DNA of 64,000 nucleotides from Alteromonas oceanisediminis (lineage in GTDB: Bacteria > Pseudomonadota > Gammaproteobacteria > Enterobacterales > Alteromonadaceae): NCBI RefSeq assembly GCF_018474025.1, contig NZ_JAHCTA010000011.1, positions 48,560-112,559 of the forward strand, read 5' to 3'. The number at the start of each line of letters is the position of its first letter. Position 1 is the stretch's first letter. Shown here one piece after another: positions 16,507-28,286 of this stretch. The position numbers were made by a program, and so were the translations under genes. The notes under the pieces are model-generated. The model was not told the origin of the DNA. It saw nothing but the letters and a program-made list of their open reading frames with translations, and ran no database searches.

Positions 16507-17007
16507 AATTTTTCGAACAATCACTTCAATGCAAATCCAACATACAAAAGCACATGCCCAAAGCAGTATATGAGGGAACGTTATACATACCCCTACCCAA
16601 AATAGACAAATGCCGAAGTAAATGGGGTTGCGAGACCTTGCGTAAATCCCGTGAGTAATAAGTGCTGTGGTTTCTTTCTGGTCAACCCGAATACGCCATG
16701 AATCTCCCATTTGAATTTGAGACAACAAGGTTACAGCAATTCCGCAAGCGCCAATCAACGAGCCGAGAAGTTGAAATGGAGTTGAAGGAACAAATATGAG
16801 GGGCACGCGTCCTAATTAACCAAAAAGAATTAGACCAAATCCTAGGCAAAATGTAACCACGAATATAGCCCCCGGCAAAATTTCTACTAACGGGGCGTTT
16901 CTAGATGCTGCTCTGATACCAAAATCACCATTTCTCTTGTATTGTACAAAGCTCCTACCGAGGACGGCTAGCAATAAAAAACTACTGATTAAAATAAGCG
17001 AAACCAT
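16507..17007 (-). pseudogene. 5' part of membrane methyltransferase-family gene, with in-frame stop
   Basis: Reading from ATG 17007, residues 1-63 (several hydrophobic segments, SFVQYKRNGDFGI) end at TAA 16816-16818. The same frame then resumes without shift as LGRVPLIFVPSTPFQLLGSL and continues through THGIYARSRNPIYFGICLFW, the RxPxY signature of the isoprenylcysteine/PEMT-like methyltransferase family, until the IS66 insertion. With the distal piece at 14068-14168 the ancestral gene had about 197 codons. It is thus inactivated twice. The promoter upstream carries a MerR-type operator matching that of the CadR-like regulator. Confidence 0.8.
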
Positions 17008-17041
17008 ATCAATCCTTATCGTATATGACGTTAAGAATATG

Positions 17042-17072
17042 ATTGCAAAGTCTATACTTAATATAGAGTCAA
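17042..17072 (-). promoter_or_regulatory. MerR-type operator/promoter, copy 2
   Basis: The minus strand has TTGACT (17072-17067), a 19-base spacer and TGCAAT (17047-17042). The overlong spacer contains a dyad with arms close to ACTCTATA and AGTATAGACT (17049-17069). The same design and nearly the same arms occur at 25089-25119 beside the CadR/PbrR-like regulator, so that regulator probably controls the broken methyltransferase gene too. Confidence 0.7.
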
Positions 17073-17100
17073 TGGGTGCCTAAAAATCGTTCAGGTAAAA

Positions 17101-17128
17101 CTTGGGCATTTATGAATAAATGCCCAAG
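17101..17128 (-). terminator. Terminator after czcA
   Basis: A perfect 13-bp stem (CTTGGGCATTTAT / ATAAATGCCCAAG) with a 2-base centre begins five bases after the czcA stop and is followed by TTTT in the minus direction. It separates the czc operon from the methyltransferase gene promoter. Confidence 0.75.
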
Positions 17129-17132
17129 AACA

Positions 17133-20267
<3,135 letters not shown>

Positions 20268-20321
20268 CTATCACTATCAGCAAGGTGAGCGCCTATGCGT
20301 TGGATCAGAAGGTTCAGATGA

Positions 20322-21263
20322 TTAATGATCATGTCCGGCCTCCGATTTTTCCAAGTCGGCTTTAAACAGAAAACTGTTGTTCACAACCACTACATCCGAT
20401 ACTGCAACGCCGCTGAGCACTTCTATATTATCAGCGTCTTGTTTGCCTAGACTGACAGGCTCAGGGTGGTATTCATCCCCCTTTTTAACAAAGACCACGG
20501 TGTTTCCTTCGTATTCTTGTATCGCTGCCTTTGGCAACATCATAGCGACATCAAGCGTATCAATCGTGATATTACCTAACACAGCGGCACCAACCGGCCA
20601 ATGTCCGGACGTATTGTCAATGTTGGCGTAAGCAAGCACATAAGGTTGCTCATCGGGTGAGGGCAAAATATGACTGATAACGGTATCAAATGTTGAATCG
20701 GCCAGTGTGAGTTGCACAGCCTGTTGCTCTGCGACTGCACGGAGTTGATTGGGAAACACTTTAAGCTGCGCCCAAACGCCGTCGTAATTCGCTAAAGAGA
20801 AGAGCACTTGTCCATTAGACAATTCACCTTCGTTCGCATGTCTGGCAATGACGGTGCCAGCAAAGGGGGCGGTAAGTGAATAGCTTTTCAGGCTTTCATT
20901 GGATTCAACGACAGCCAGTGCCGCACCTTTTTTTACCTTGTCGCCTAAATTGGCATTGACGCGTGTGACCACGCCATCAAATCTGGCGCGAATATGACTG
21001 AGCGAGGCAGGATCGGTCACAACATTACCATACACTGTCTTGGTAATGTTAAGGGTGCCTGCACTTACCGCTTGCGTCGTTACACCCACTTGTGCTGCCA
21101 TTTCTTGGGTCATGGTTACAAACTCATTGCGATGCTCATCTTTTTTCTCATCGCCATGGTCGCCCTCGCCACTGATGGCAGCAAAAGAAATGAGTAATGC
21201 GCTTGCCAATAAGGCAACTCTGCATGAGGATAAAATAGTGATGGTTAGTGTTGAACGTTTCAT
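20322..21263 (-). CDS. czcB: Periplasmic adaptor (membrane fusion protein), CzcB family
   Basis: The 313-residue protein has an N-terminal hydrophobic export signal and a His/Asp-rich segment (GEGDHGDEKKDEHRN, about 32-46). Biotinyl/lipoyl-like and hairpin regions follow (SHIRARFDGVVTRVNANLGD, then LTAPFAGTVIARHANEGELS). It links the CzcA pump to the CzcC outer-membrane channel. Its ATG overlaps the czcC stop, showing translational coupling. The C-terminus ends in HDH, another metal-binding touch. Confidence 0.9.
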   Translation of the reverse strand: MKRSTLTITILSSCRVALLASALLISFAAISGEGDHGDEKKDEHRNEFVTMTQEMAAQVGVTTQAVSAGTLNITKTVYGNVVTDPASLSHIRARFDGVVTRVNANLGDKVKKGAALAVVESNESLKSYSLTAPFAGTVIARHANEGELSNGQVLFSLANYDGVWAQLKVFPNQLRAVAEQQAVQLTLADSTFDTVISHILPSPDEQPYVLAYANIDNTSGHWPVGAAVLGNITIDTLDVAMMLPKAAIQEYEGNTVVFVKKGDEYHPEPVSLGKQDADNIEVLSGVAVSDVVVVNNSFLFKADLEKSEAGHDH

Positions 21264-22615
21264 TTTGATGCTCGCTGAAAATTACGGACGGATGATGTGG
21301 GTAAAGCAGACTGCGCCGATGTTGCCGAAATGCTAGATAACGGCGTTGCCGTTAACGATTCAATATCAGCGGATCGCTGATGGGCTTGTCTTGCTGAGTG
21401 AATAAGGGCTTGTTTTGCATTAAGCAGATCGTGACGCGTACTCACCCACTCAAGGTAGCTAAAGCGACCATCAAGGTACGCCTGCTCCACCAGTGTCAAG
21501 GCTTGCTCAAGTGGAGGAATAATTGCACCTTGTAAGGTTTGTACATTAAGCAGCGCATTATTCCTTGCCATTAGCGCCGTATTGAGTTGGTGAAAAAGCG
21601 CTAAGGCAGCGCCTTCTCTTTGTTGCTCCATTTGATCAAGCACGGCTTTTTGTTGCTCGTACTCACCCAAGTTTCGCTCGCTAGCGAACAAGGGCATGCT
21701 GACCCCTGCCACAAAGGCGGTTTCATCAATACCGTTCATACGCCGAATGCCCGCTGTCCAACTCAAATCAGCTTGATTAGCCGATCGAGCTAACCTGACT
21801 TGCGCCTCTTGGAGTCGATATTCCTGTGCAAACACATCAATGTTTGGACTATTGGCGACGTGCTCAAATAAAACCGAAAGAGAGGGCGATGGTGACAATG
21901 CAAACAAATTGCCTTCCACTTTAGTAAAGCGCGGTGATTGCTCGCCCCACATAATGGCGAGGCTTTTTATCATGGCCGCGTGGGTTTGTTTGGCCAAGAG
22001 TACATCAAGCCTTGCACGCGCCAGCTCCGCATCGGCGCGTTGTTGTTCAAACGCGGGGGATGCGCCTGCTTCAACACGTTTTGCAACCGATTGATAAGTG
22101 TATATCGCTAATGCTTGTGCCTCTTCATACGCTTCAATTAATGCTTGCTGCGACAATACATCCACATAGCGGCGGGTGACCTCAGCGAGGATATCCAAAG
22201 TGCGTATTTGCTTTTGCGCTTCAATCACTTGTGATTTGGCGCGAGTAAAGTCACTTCGCGCTTGCAATTTATCTCCAAACTCAATCACGGACGATAAGCT
22301 TAAGGTAAGCTCGGTGTCATTTATGGCAGAGACCTCGCCAGTACCCAAAAAGTTTTCAAGCTCAATACCGGCGTTCAATTCAGGTTTGAGTGCTGCTGTT
22401 TTTAACTCGCCTTCGAGCGCTTGCTGCTTAAAGGCAAATTCATGCAAATAAGGTGCATTTGCCAAGGTGCGCTTGATGGCACTTTCTAAGCTTATCGACC
22501 CTGTTTCGCTGTTACTTTGCAATTGCGCTTGGGCAGGCAAATAGGCAAAAACAGTCATACTACACACGCTCAAGACGCAGGTGCGCACCGAGCGTCTCAA
22601 TGATAAAAATGTCAT
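21260..22615 (-). CDS. czcC: Outer-membrane efflux protein, CzcC family
   Basis: A 451-residue TolC/OMF-type protein: signal peptide (about 1-30, ending in AQAQLQ), then two long helical repeats with the OEP pattern (ESAIKRTLANAPYLHEF; RRYVDVLSQQALIEAYEEAQ). It would form the trimeric outer-membrane channel of the efflux complex. First gene of the czcCBA unit; the hairpin at 22649-22664 lies between it and the upstream CzcI-like gene. Confidence 0.9.
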   Translation of the reverse strand: MTFLSLRRSVRTCVLSVCSMTVFAYLPAQAQLQSNSETGSISLESAIKRTLANAPYLHEFAFKQQALEGELKTAALKPELNAGIELENFLGTGEVSAINDTELTLSLSSVIEFGDKLQARSDFTRAKSQVIEAQKQIRTLDILAEVTRRYVDVLSQQALIEAYEEAQALAIYTYQSVAKRVEAGASPAFEQQRADAELARARLDVLLAKQTHAAMIKSLAIMWGEQSPRFTKVEGNLFALSPSPSLSVLFEHVANSPNIDVFAQEYRLQEAQVRLARSANQADLSWTAGIRRMNGIDETAFVAGVSMPLFASERNLGEYEQQKAVLDQMEQQREGAALALFHQLNTALMARNNALLNVQTLQGAIIPPLEQALTLVEQAYLDGRFSYLEWVSTRHDLLNAKQALIHSARQAHQRSADIESLTATPLSSISATSAQSALPTSSVRNFQRASK

Positions 22616-22648
22616 TGTTTACATCCTACTATTTCAAAAAATATTTCC

Positions 22649-22664
22649 CGCTATCGAGATAGCG
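22649..22664 (-). terminator. Hairpin between czcI-like gene and czcC
   Basis: CGCTAT and ATAGCG form a stem around CGAG, followed on the minus strand by GGGAAATATTTTTT. It may terminate part of the transcription from the czcI-like gene, acting as an attenuator before czcC. Confidence 0.45.
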
Positions 22665-22682
22665 AACCAAAATTTGAGATAA

Positions 22683-23081
22683 CTAGGAGGTGTATTTGGG
22701 CGGCCTAAGCAAGCGCGAGACTGGGGCGTCAATAACTTTTGACAGGTAGAAAAAGGCGTGACCTTCGTTGACTAAAAATGGTTTGAGACTTGATGAATTC
22801 CCTACCCACTGGGTATGTGAGCCATGGCAATGTCCGCAGTGATGGCAATCTGCTGGATTGTGGAAATTATCGTCTAAAGCAGAAGCATTCTGCGACGGCT
22901 GAGCAGTGTCAGGCGCAATAAGTGTGTGAGGATGATGGCCGTCTTGCTCATCATGATTGTGTACTTCAGACAAATGCGTAACATCAAGCGTATGAAAGTC
23001 CAACAGACTGGCGACAGTCGTGAACGACTGACATAAAATCAGCATGATCGCTAAATAACTCGTCGCTTTTGTTTTAAACAT
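22683..23081 (-). CDS. Exported His/Cys-rich protein, CzcI-like
   Basis: A signal peptide (about 1-24) precedes a short mature protein with His-rich clusters (EVHNHDEQDGHHPH and CHHCGHCHGSH), which should bind metal ions in the periplasm. It ends with SRLLRPPK, a tail also present in the protein at 25996-26379. Small His-rich exported proteins of the CzcI type are encoded ahead of czc operons and modulate their expression. That role is by analogy of position and composition. Confidence 0.7.
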   Translation of the reverse strand: MFKTKATSYLAIMLILCQSFTTVASLLDFHTLDVTHLSEVHNHDEQDGHHPHTLIAPDTAQPSQNASALDDNFHNPADCHHCGHCHGSHTQWVGNSSSLKPFLVNEGHAFFYLSKVIDAPVSRLLRPPKYTS

Positions 23082-23164
23082 CTATTACTGCGATTCCATG
23101 GTTTAGGTTGCGAAGCTTAACATAATGCACACGATTTATCTGTGCACGAACGTTTCTAATACTT

Positions 23165-24073
23165 CTAAAGCGCATCCGCCTCGTCTCTGCACGCCTCTTC
23201 AGCAAATTCAAATTCAATGGTCGTATGCACAAAATCATAGTTAGCGAGAGACGCCCTAAGTGCCTCTTTTAACTCACTCATGGTTTGCAATGAAATATTC
23301 TGCGTTAACTGGATATGTGCAGTCATCACATTGTGATCACCGTCGAGTGACCAAATGTGGAAATGATGCACACTGTCAACGTTATCACTTTGTAATAAAA
23401 TATTGCGCACCTCTTCCAATTGCTTCTTATCGGGTGTGGCCTGCAAAAACAATAGTACGGTCTCTTTTAGATTACGGCCTACGTTAAATAAGATAAAGAG
23501 TGTAAAACCAATCGATAGTATCGGATCGAGTATCGCCCAAGGCTTAAACATCAGCACGATAGAGACGATGAGTACGGCTACCCAACCCAGTACATCTTCT
23601 AACAAATGCCAGTTGAGCACTTTTTCGTTAAGCGTGTTGCCACCGCTCAGTTTGTACGCCGCGAAACCGTTGACGGCAATACCAAAAATAGAGAGCAGCA
23701 ACATACCGTCAGCTTGTGGCATTTCAGGGTTAGATAAACGCGGAATGGCTTCAAACAAAATCCATACCGAGCCGGTAATTAATACCAAACCATTGATTAA
23801 TGCGCCTAGTAATGAAAAGCGCTTGTAACCATATGAAAAGGTGCTATTAGATTCTTTATCGCCTAATTTATTTAAACCCCACGACGTACCAATCGATAAA
23901 CTATCGCCCAAGTCGTGCACTGCATCAGCCATGATGGCGGTACTGTTGGTTAACCAACCACCAATAAATTCAATGATGGTAAACATCACATTCAGGAAAA
24001 ACGCCCAGCCTATGCGGGTTGAGGCATTATCGCCGTTCTTCGCGCCTGAATGGCTATGATTATGACTGTGCAT
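23165..24073 (-). CDS. czcD: Cation diffusion facilitator (CzcD-like zinc/cadmium exporter)
   Basis: A 302-residue CDF transporter with an N-terminal His stretch (HSHNHSHSG), six TM segments, and both HxxxD metal sites (MADAVHDLGDS near residue 50; NWHLLEDVLGW near 155). A cytoplasmic C-terminal domain has HHFHIWSLDGDHNVMTAHIQ. It exchanges cytoplasmic Zn/Cd/Co for protons. The start overlaps the end of the DUF3703 gene by 14 bases, so it belongs to the operon that starts with the frameshifted CDF gene. Confidence 0.92.
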   Translation of the reverse strand: MHSHNHSHSGAKNGDNASTRIGWAFFLNVMFTIIEFIGGWLTNSTAIMADAVHDLGDSLSIGTSWGLNKLGDKESNSTFSYGYKRFSLLGALINGLVLITGSVWILFEAIPRLSNPEMPQADGMLLLSIFGIAVNGFAAYKLSGGNTLNEKVLNWHLLEDVLGWVAVLIVSIVLMFKPWAILDPILSIGFTLFILFNVGRNLKETVLLFLQATPDKKQLEEVRNILLQSDNVDSVHHFHIWSLDGDHNVMTAHIQLTQNISLQTMSELKEALRASLANYDFVHTTIEFEFAEEACRDEADAL

Positions 24074-24425
24074 GCTTAATCTTATCCAAAATCACTTGGT
24101 TACTTTGGCTGATAGGTAATGGCTTAAACGGGCTAATGTTAGCGCCGCCTGTATTGCCATTTGGAATAAAACCTATGGCGGTTTTTGTTGCAGCACCAAT
24201 GAGTCGAAAGACCTGCCCTGCTACTTCTTTGAGGTCGCGACGTTTTATGCCATGTATGAGCATGTGATAATGCGCCAAGCAATGAAGCGTTGTGGAATGC
24301 TGTCCAATCACGTGAGCATCTTCTAAATGCCGAAACCCTTCGTGATAATTACCTTGTGCTACCGCCTGTGAATAGGCCTTGAGTTTTTCTTCTACGTAGG
24401 GCGTAGCCGCTTGATAAAAAGTCAT
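24060..24425 (-). CDS. DUF3703 protein
   Basis: A 121-residue protein matching DUF3703 (FRHLEDAHVIGQHSTTLHCL, then AHYHMLIHGIKRRDLKEVAGQ, then FRLIGAATKTAIGFIPNGNTGG). The family occurs mainly next to metal efflux genes and MerR regulators. The several His residues could bind metal or a prosthetic group. Here it lies between two CDF genes with tight spacing. The biochemical role is unknown. Confidence 0.8.
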   Translation of the reverse strand: MTFYQAATPYVEEKLKAYSQAVAQGNYHEGFRHLEDAHVIGQHSTTLHCLAHYHMLIHGIKRRDLKEVAGQVFRLIGAATKTAIGFIPNGNTGGANISPFKPLPISQSNQVILDKIKHAQS

Positions 24426-24439
24426 AATCTTTTTCCTTA

Positions 24440-25056
24440 TTACTTTTTTGGTACATTTATTGTATTAAGTTCTTGGTTGGCATCTTTAAGTATCGTCCAA
24501 GCACCTCGCAGCACAACGATTGACACAATCATACCAATGATTAGATCTGGCAAGCGACTATCAAGCCATAGCACTAATACACCTGCTGCAATCACGCCCA
24601 TATTGGCAATCACGTCATTGGCAGAAAATATCCAACTGGCGCGCATATTTACATCACCGTCTTTGTGCTTACGAATGATCAATAAGCACATCACGTTTGC
24701 CACCAAGGCTACTGCTCCCATCCCCATCATAAGATAGGACACAGGCTCGCTTCCCATAATCGAGCGACGAATAATGTCGATGAGAATTATCACGCCAAGC
24801 ATTAATTGAAAATATCCACTGACTTTGGCTGCGTTAGCTTTGTGAATAATGGATTTACCCACGGCATAAATCCCAATGGCATAAACAACGGCGTCTGCAA
24901 GCATATCCATCGAGTCAGCAATTAATGCTGTAGAATCAGCCAACAGCCCCACGCCTAACTCAATCACGAACATTGCCCCATTAATACCTAACAGCCAATA
25001 CAATACTTTTTTTGTGAAGCATCTTTAATTTCAACCTCACATTCACAGTCACTCAT
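24440..25056 (-). pseudogene. Short CDF-type cation transporter gene, frameshifted at the 5' end
   Basis: From TTG 25003 the frame encodes a CDF-like membrane protein without a C-terminal cytoplasmic domain (LIADSMDMLADAVVYAIG; MRASWIFSANDVIANMGVI; RLPDLIIG). The natural start appears to be ATG 25056, giving MSDCECEVEIKDASQKK, a Cys-rich N-terminus as in relatives. That frame runs out of register in an A7 run (plus-strand T7 at about 25007-25013); one more A would join the two parts exactly. True mutation, transcriptional slippage or sequence error are all possible. It is the first gene behind MerR operator copy 1. Confidence 0.75.
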
Positions 25057-25088
25057 GAAAAGACCCTATTTGCTACTTAGAATAATAA

Positions 25089-25119
25089 AGGATAAAGTCT
25101 ATACCCTGTATAGAGTCAA
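25089..25119 (-). promoter_or_regulatory. MerR-type operator/promoter, copy 1
   Basis: On the minus strand TTGACT (25119-25114) and TATCCT (25094-25089) are 19 bases apart. The spacer holds a dyad with arms AGTCTATAC and GTATAGAGT around CCT (25096-25116). MerR regulators activate such overlong promoters by twisting the DNA. It drives the CDF-DUF3703-CDF operon and lies 20 bp before the divergent regulator gene. Confidence 0.85.
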
Positions 25120-25138
25120 TGTGTGATGCGAATTTTTT

Positions 25139-25528
25139 ATGAAGATTGGAGAATTATCAAAAAAAAGCGGCTGCTCAATTCAAACGATTCGTTTCTATGA
25201 GCGAGAGAAACTTATCTCGCCATGTGAGCGCACAGATAGTAACTATCGACTTTATGATTTGTCATCGTTGAGCCGGTTACGCTTCATTCGGCAGTGCCGT
25301 TCTCTTGATATGACTTTAGCTGAAATCACGCAATTGCTGGAAACTCAAGAAAAACCCGAAACGAGCTGCTCAGCTATTAACGCTATGATATTCAATCATA
25401 TGGAAGATGTTAAACGGAAAATCGAGGAACTTAACGAGTTAAAAGAAACGCTTGCTCTGATGATGGAAGCATGTAACGACAATAACAAAGTGAAGGAGTG
25501 TGGCGTATTGCAACTACTCCAAAAATAA
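25139..25528 (+). CDS. cadR: MerR-family regulator, CadR/PbrR type
   Basis: A 129-residue regulator with the N-terminal winged HTH (MKIGELSKKSGCSIQTIRFY, then ERTDSNYRLYD) and a dimerisation helix. Three metal-binding cysteines are placed as in Cd/Pb sensors (Cys near 78 in TSCSAIN, near 114 in MEACND, near 123 in KECGVLQLL). It should repress, and in the presence of Cd/Pb/Zn activate, the adjacent minus-strand promoter. A second matching operator stands at 17042-17072. The exact metal is inferred. Confidence 0.88.
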   Translation: MKIGELSKKSGCSIQTIRFYEREKLISPCERTDSNYRLYDLSSLSRLRFIRQCRSLDMTLAEITQLLETQEKPETSCSAINAMIFNHMEDVKRKIEELNELKETLALMMEACNDNNKVKECGVLQLLQK

Positions 25529-25995
25529 GTTTTAACTATCGTTAACAATTTTGATTTTGAGATGAAGCTTTTCTATAAACGTCGATAAATGTTACCCCTA
25601 GCTATCAACCAATTGCTCTAAGCCTAACTCTGCTTCAATTGTTTATCCAACCAAAGACGCTACCTTTTTAGGATTACATTTATGTAATTCAATCGTAATG
25701 TCGGTGTCATGTGCCCTTTGCTTGACTTCGGTAATCTACCCAATTAAGTCAAAATATCTTTGTCCATTTCATTGTGCAGGCTAACTTTAACTTTTGACCA
25801 CTACAAGCGCGATTATGTTGTATCACTCGCTTCATCCAATCGGATCTTGTGGCACAAAACTTGTAAAACAATTAACGAGTTTGCAAATTTAGTTAGAAGC
25901 AAGCAGCTTTCGTGAAATGTTAAGAGTAAAAATTGCACTCACCAAGAATATTTTACGCAGTAGTAGAGAATGGAAATATAGGTTTAAGAACATTT
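25529..25995. other. Gene-poor 467-bp interval with a possible gene relic
   Basis: No intact gene is apparent. On the minus strand 25598-25768 one frame reads protein-like (RYFDLIG, then ITEVKQRAHDTDITIELHKC, then TIEAELGLEQLVDS) but is broken by TAG and TAA where Gln codons would fit. It could be a decayed gene of unknown family or chance. The interval must also hold the promoter of the plus-strand copper cluster; I could not place it firmly. Confidence 0.4.
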
Positions 25996-26379
25996 ATGAG
26001 TCGTGGCCCTTACATATTTATCGCTTTTGGCACTTTTGTTAAGTGCCTGCTAGTTATCGTATGCATGGTTTATGGCTCATTTGTAATCGCCTGTGAGAGT
26101 CAGAATGCTGACAGTAGTTCGTTACCATATTATATAATTCAGACCGAACAACTTGAATCAACTAATCAGGCTCATGAAAAACTACACGATCGTCAGGACT
26201 GTCTAGAAAAGTGCTGCTCTTCTCTGTGTAGTTGTTCTCATGCGAGCTGTTTCTCGATTTGGATGCTTGTTAACTATTACGACAATGAATATAAGTCCGT
26301 TAATGATAGTGTTTCATCATTCGATGAACACTTACTTCAACCACTCCCTATTCGGTTGCTGAGACCGCCAATAGCATAA
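25996..26379 (+). CDS. Exported Cys/His-containing small protein ahead of the copper cluster
   Basis: I chose ATG 25996 because it begins a good signal sequence (MSRGPYIFIAFGTFVKCLLV, then VCMVYGSFVIACES); an upstream TTG at 25933 would add a non-signal leader. The mature part has a Cys cluster (DCLEKCCSSLCSCSHASC, about 77-94) able to bind metal, and ends PIRLLRPPIA. The RLLRPP tail is shared with the CzcI-like protein at 22683-23081. Likely a periplasmic metal-binding or regulatory peptide of the copper genes downstream; specific function unknown. Confidence 0.55.
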   Translation: MSRGPYIFIAFGTFVKCLLVIVCMVYGSFVIACESQNADSSSLPYYIIQTEQLESTNQAHEKLHDRQDCLEKCCSSLCSCSHASCFSIWMLVNYYDNEYKSVNDSVSSFDEHLLQPLPIRLLRPPIA

Positions 26380-26474
26380 ACCTAACCCTAAATGTAATAA
26401 CAAACCGTGTACACACATTCGGCATGTGGTGTCGTGAATGTGTCTCTATCTGTCAACTTTTAAGGAAAAGACCT

Positions 26475-28274
26475 ATGTCTAATCAATTAAGCAAAAGTCG
26501 GCGCAAATTTGTTAAATCTGCCGCTTTGACGTTTGGCGGAGCAACACTGCTACGCCAGATTTCACCAGCGTGGGCTACGCCAGAAGGCCTCACTCGCTCC
26601 AGCCAAAACCTTACGCCGAGCTTTGGTGACAGCACTCTTAGCGGTGACACGATTGAAATGGCTATTGGCAAAGAAAGTAAGCTTATTGCTGGCTCTGCAG
26701 GACGACCCATCACCATCAATGGTTCTTCCCCCGGACCGCTTGTGCGTTTAAAGGAAGGTCAGCACGTCACTATAAACGTGACAAACAATTTAAGTGAGAG
26801 CACATCAATCCATTGGCATGGATTGATTCTCCCCTACACAATGGACGGCGTACCCGGCGTATCGTTCCCTGGTATTGCTGCTGGCAGTACCTTTACCTAT
26901 GAGTTCGATATTGAGCAAAACGGTACCTACTGGTATCACAGTCACTCGGGTCTTCAAGAACAGCTTGGACATCTTGGACCGATGGTCATAGAGCCTAAAG
27001 ATGGCGACATCGGTGCTGATAGAGAGCACACAATTATTCTCAGTGACTGGACCTTCGAGGATCCTCACGATGTATTCCGTCACCTGAAAGTTGCAGAGGG
27101 GTATTACAATTATCAGCAGCGGACAGTTGATGACACGATTAATGATATAAAGAATCAAGGGCTCGTTAATACGATCAAGGAACGAGCGATGTGGTCTCGA
27201 ATGCGTATGAATCCAAGAGACATACTTGATGTAACAGGTGCGACCTATACATACCTAATGAACGGACGAGACCCACAAACAAACTGGACAGCGTTATACA
27301 AATCGGGAGAAAGCATCCGTTTAAGGCTTATTAACGGATCTGCAATGACGTATTTTGATTTTCAAATACCCGAGTTGGAGCTGACCGTTGTAGCGGTAGA
27401 TGGTCAGCCCGTTAAGCCAGTCACGGTAGGTGAGATAAGGATCGCTGTAGCAGAAACTTATGATGTCATCGTAAAACCCAAAGGCACAAAAACTTACACC
27501 ATTTTTGCACAAAGCATGGATAGAAGCGGCTACGCCAGAGGCACATTGGCAACGTCTGTCGGCAAAGAAACGACGGTTCCTGCCCTTCGCCCTATGCCCG
27601 AATTAGGCATGGCGGCAATGGGTATGTCCGGCTCGCATGAAATGGCTGAAATGGGCTCTGCGAAAACCAACAATAACCATGGCAGCAAGGCTAATCATAG
27701 TTCCAGTGATGTGATGCCTGAAATGCAAAACAAATCAATTCCTGTGGACGAAATTTCAATCAAGCACTCCCCGGACGGTCACGGGCCCGGTGCGTCTATG
27801 ATTGCCAAAAATCCAGTCAGTCGACTTGACGACCCAGGCATTGGTTTTGATGGTGTTTCACATAAGGTACTGGTTTATTCAGATCTTACAGGTGCAATAC
27901 AGTGGCCAGATAACCGTGAACCGACACAAACCATCGAACTGCATTTGACTGGTAATATGGAAAGATACATGTGGTCTTTTGATGGTAAAAAGTACACTGA
28001 AGTGGATAAGCCTGTTCACTTCAAATATGGAGAGCGCGTAAGACTCATTCTTGTCAATGATTCGATGATGTATCACCCCATTCACCTTCACGGGATGTGG
28101 ATGGAGCTCGAAAATGGTAACACCCCCTCCCCTCGTAAACACACAATCAGCCTCAAGCCGAGCGAAAAAGTGTCACTACTGATCAGTGCGGACGCACCAG
28201 GCAATTGGGCATTTCATTGTCATCTCCTGTATCACATGGACGCTGGTATGTTCCGTGTTGTTAACGTTTCTTAA
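26475..28274 (+). CDS. copA: Periplasmic multicopper oxidase, CopA family
   Basis: Start ATG 26475 has TAAGGAAAAG just upstream and gives a Tat signal (SRRKFVKSAALTFGG). Three cupredoxin domains carry the copper ligands HWHG (~115), HSHSG (~155), HPIHLHG (~535) and HCHLLYHMDAGM near the end. A Met/His-rich insert lies about residues 375-440 (MAAMGMSGSHEMAEMG). PcoA/CopA-type oxidases oxidise Cu(I) or bind copper in the periplasm. CopB follows 12 bases later. The frame upstream of 26475 lacks these features. Confidence 0.93.
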   Translation: MSNQLSKSRRKFVKSAALTFGGATLLRQISPAWATPEGLTRSSQNLTPSFGDSTLSGDTIEMAIGKESKLIAGSAGRPITINGSSPGPLVRLKEGQHVTINVTNNLSESTSIHWHGLILPYTMDGVPGVSFPGIAAGSTFTYEFDIEQNGTYWYHSHSGLQEQLGHLGPMVIEPKDGDIGADREHTIILSDWTFEDPHDVFRHLKVAEGYYNYQQRTVDDTINDIKNQGLVNTIKERAMWSRMRMNPRDILDVTGATYTYLMNGRDPQTNWTALYKSGESIRLRLINGSAMTYFDFQIPELELTVVAVDGQPVKPVTVGEIRIAVAETYDVIVKPKGTKTYTIFAQSMDRSGYARGTLATSVGKETTVPALRPMPELGMAAMGMSGSHEMAEMGSAKTNNNHGSKANHSSSDVMPEMQNKSIPVDEISIKHSPDGHGPGASMIAKNPVSRLDDPGIGFDGVSHKVLVYSDLTGAIQWPDNREPTQTIELHLTGNMERYMWSFDGKKYTEVDKPVHFKYGERVRLILVNDSMMYHPIHLHGMWMELENGNTPSPRKHTISLKPSEKVSLLISADAPGNWAFHCHLLYHMDAGMFRVVNVS

Positions 28275-28286
28275 AGGGTCTTTATA

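Noticed and set aside
26483..28142. Several minus-strand ORFs opposite the multicopper oxidase
   Set aside because: Shadows of a gene with clear copper ligands and Tat signal.
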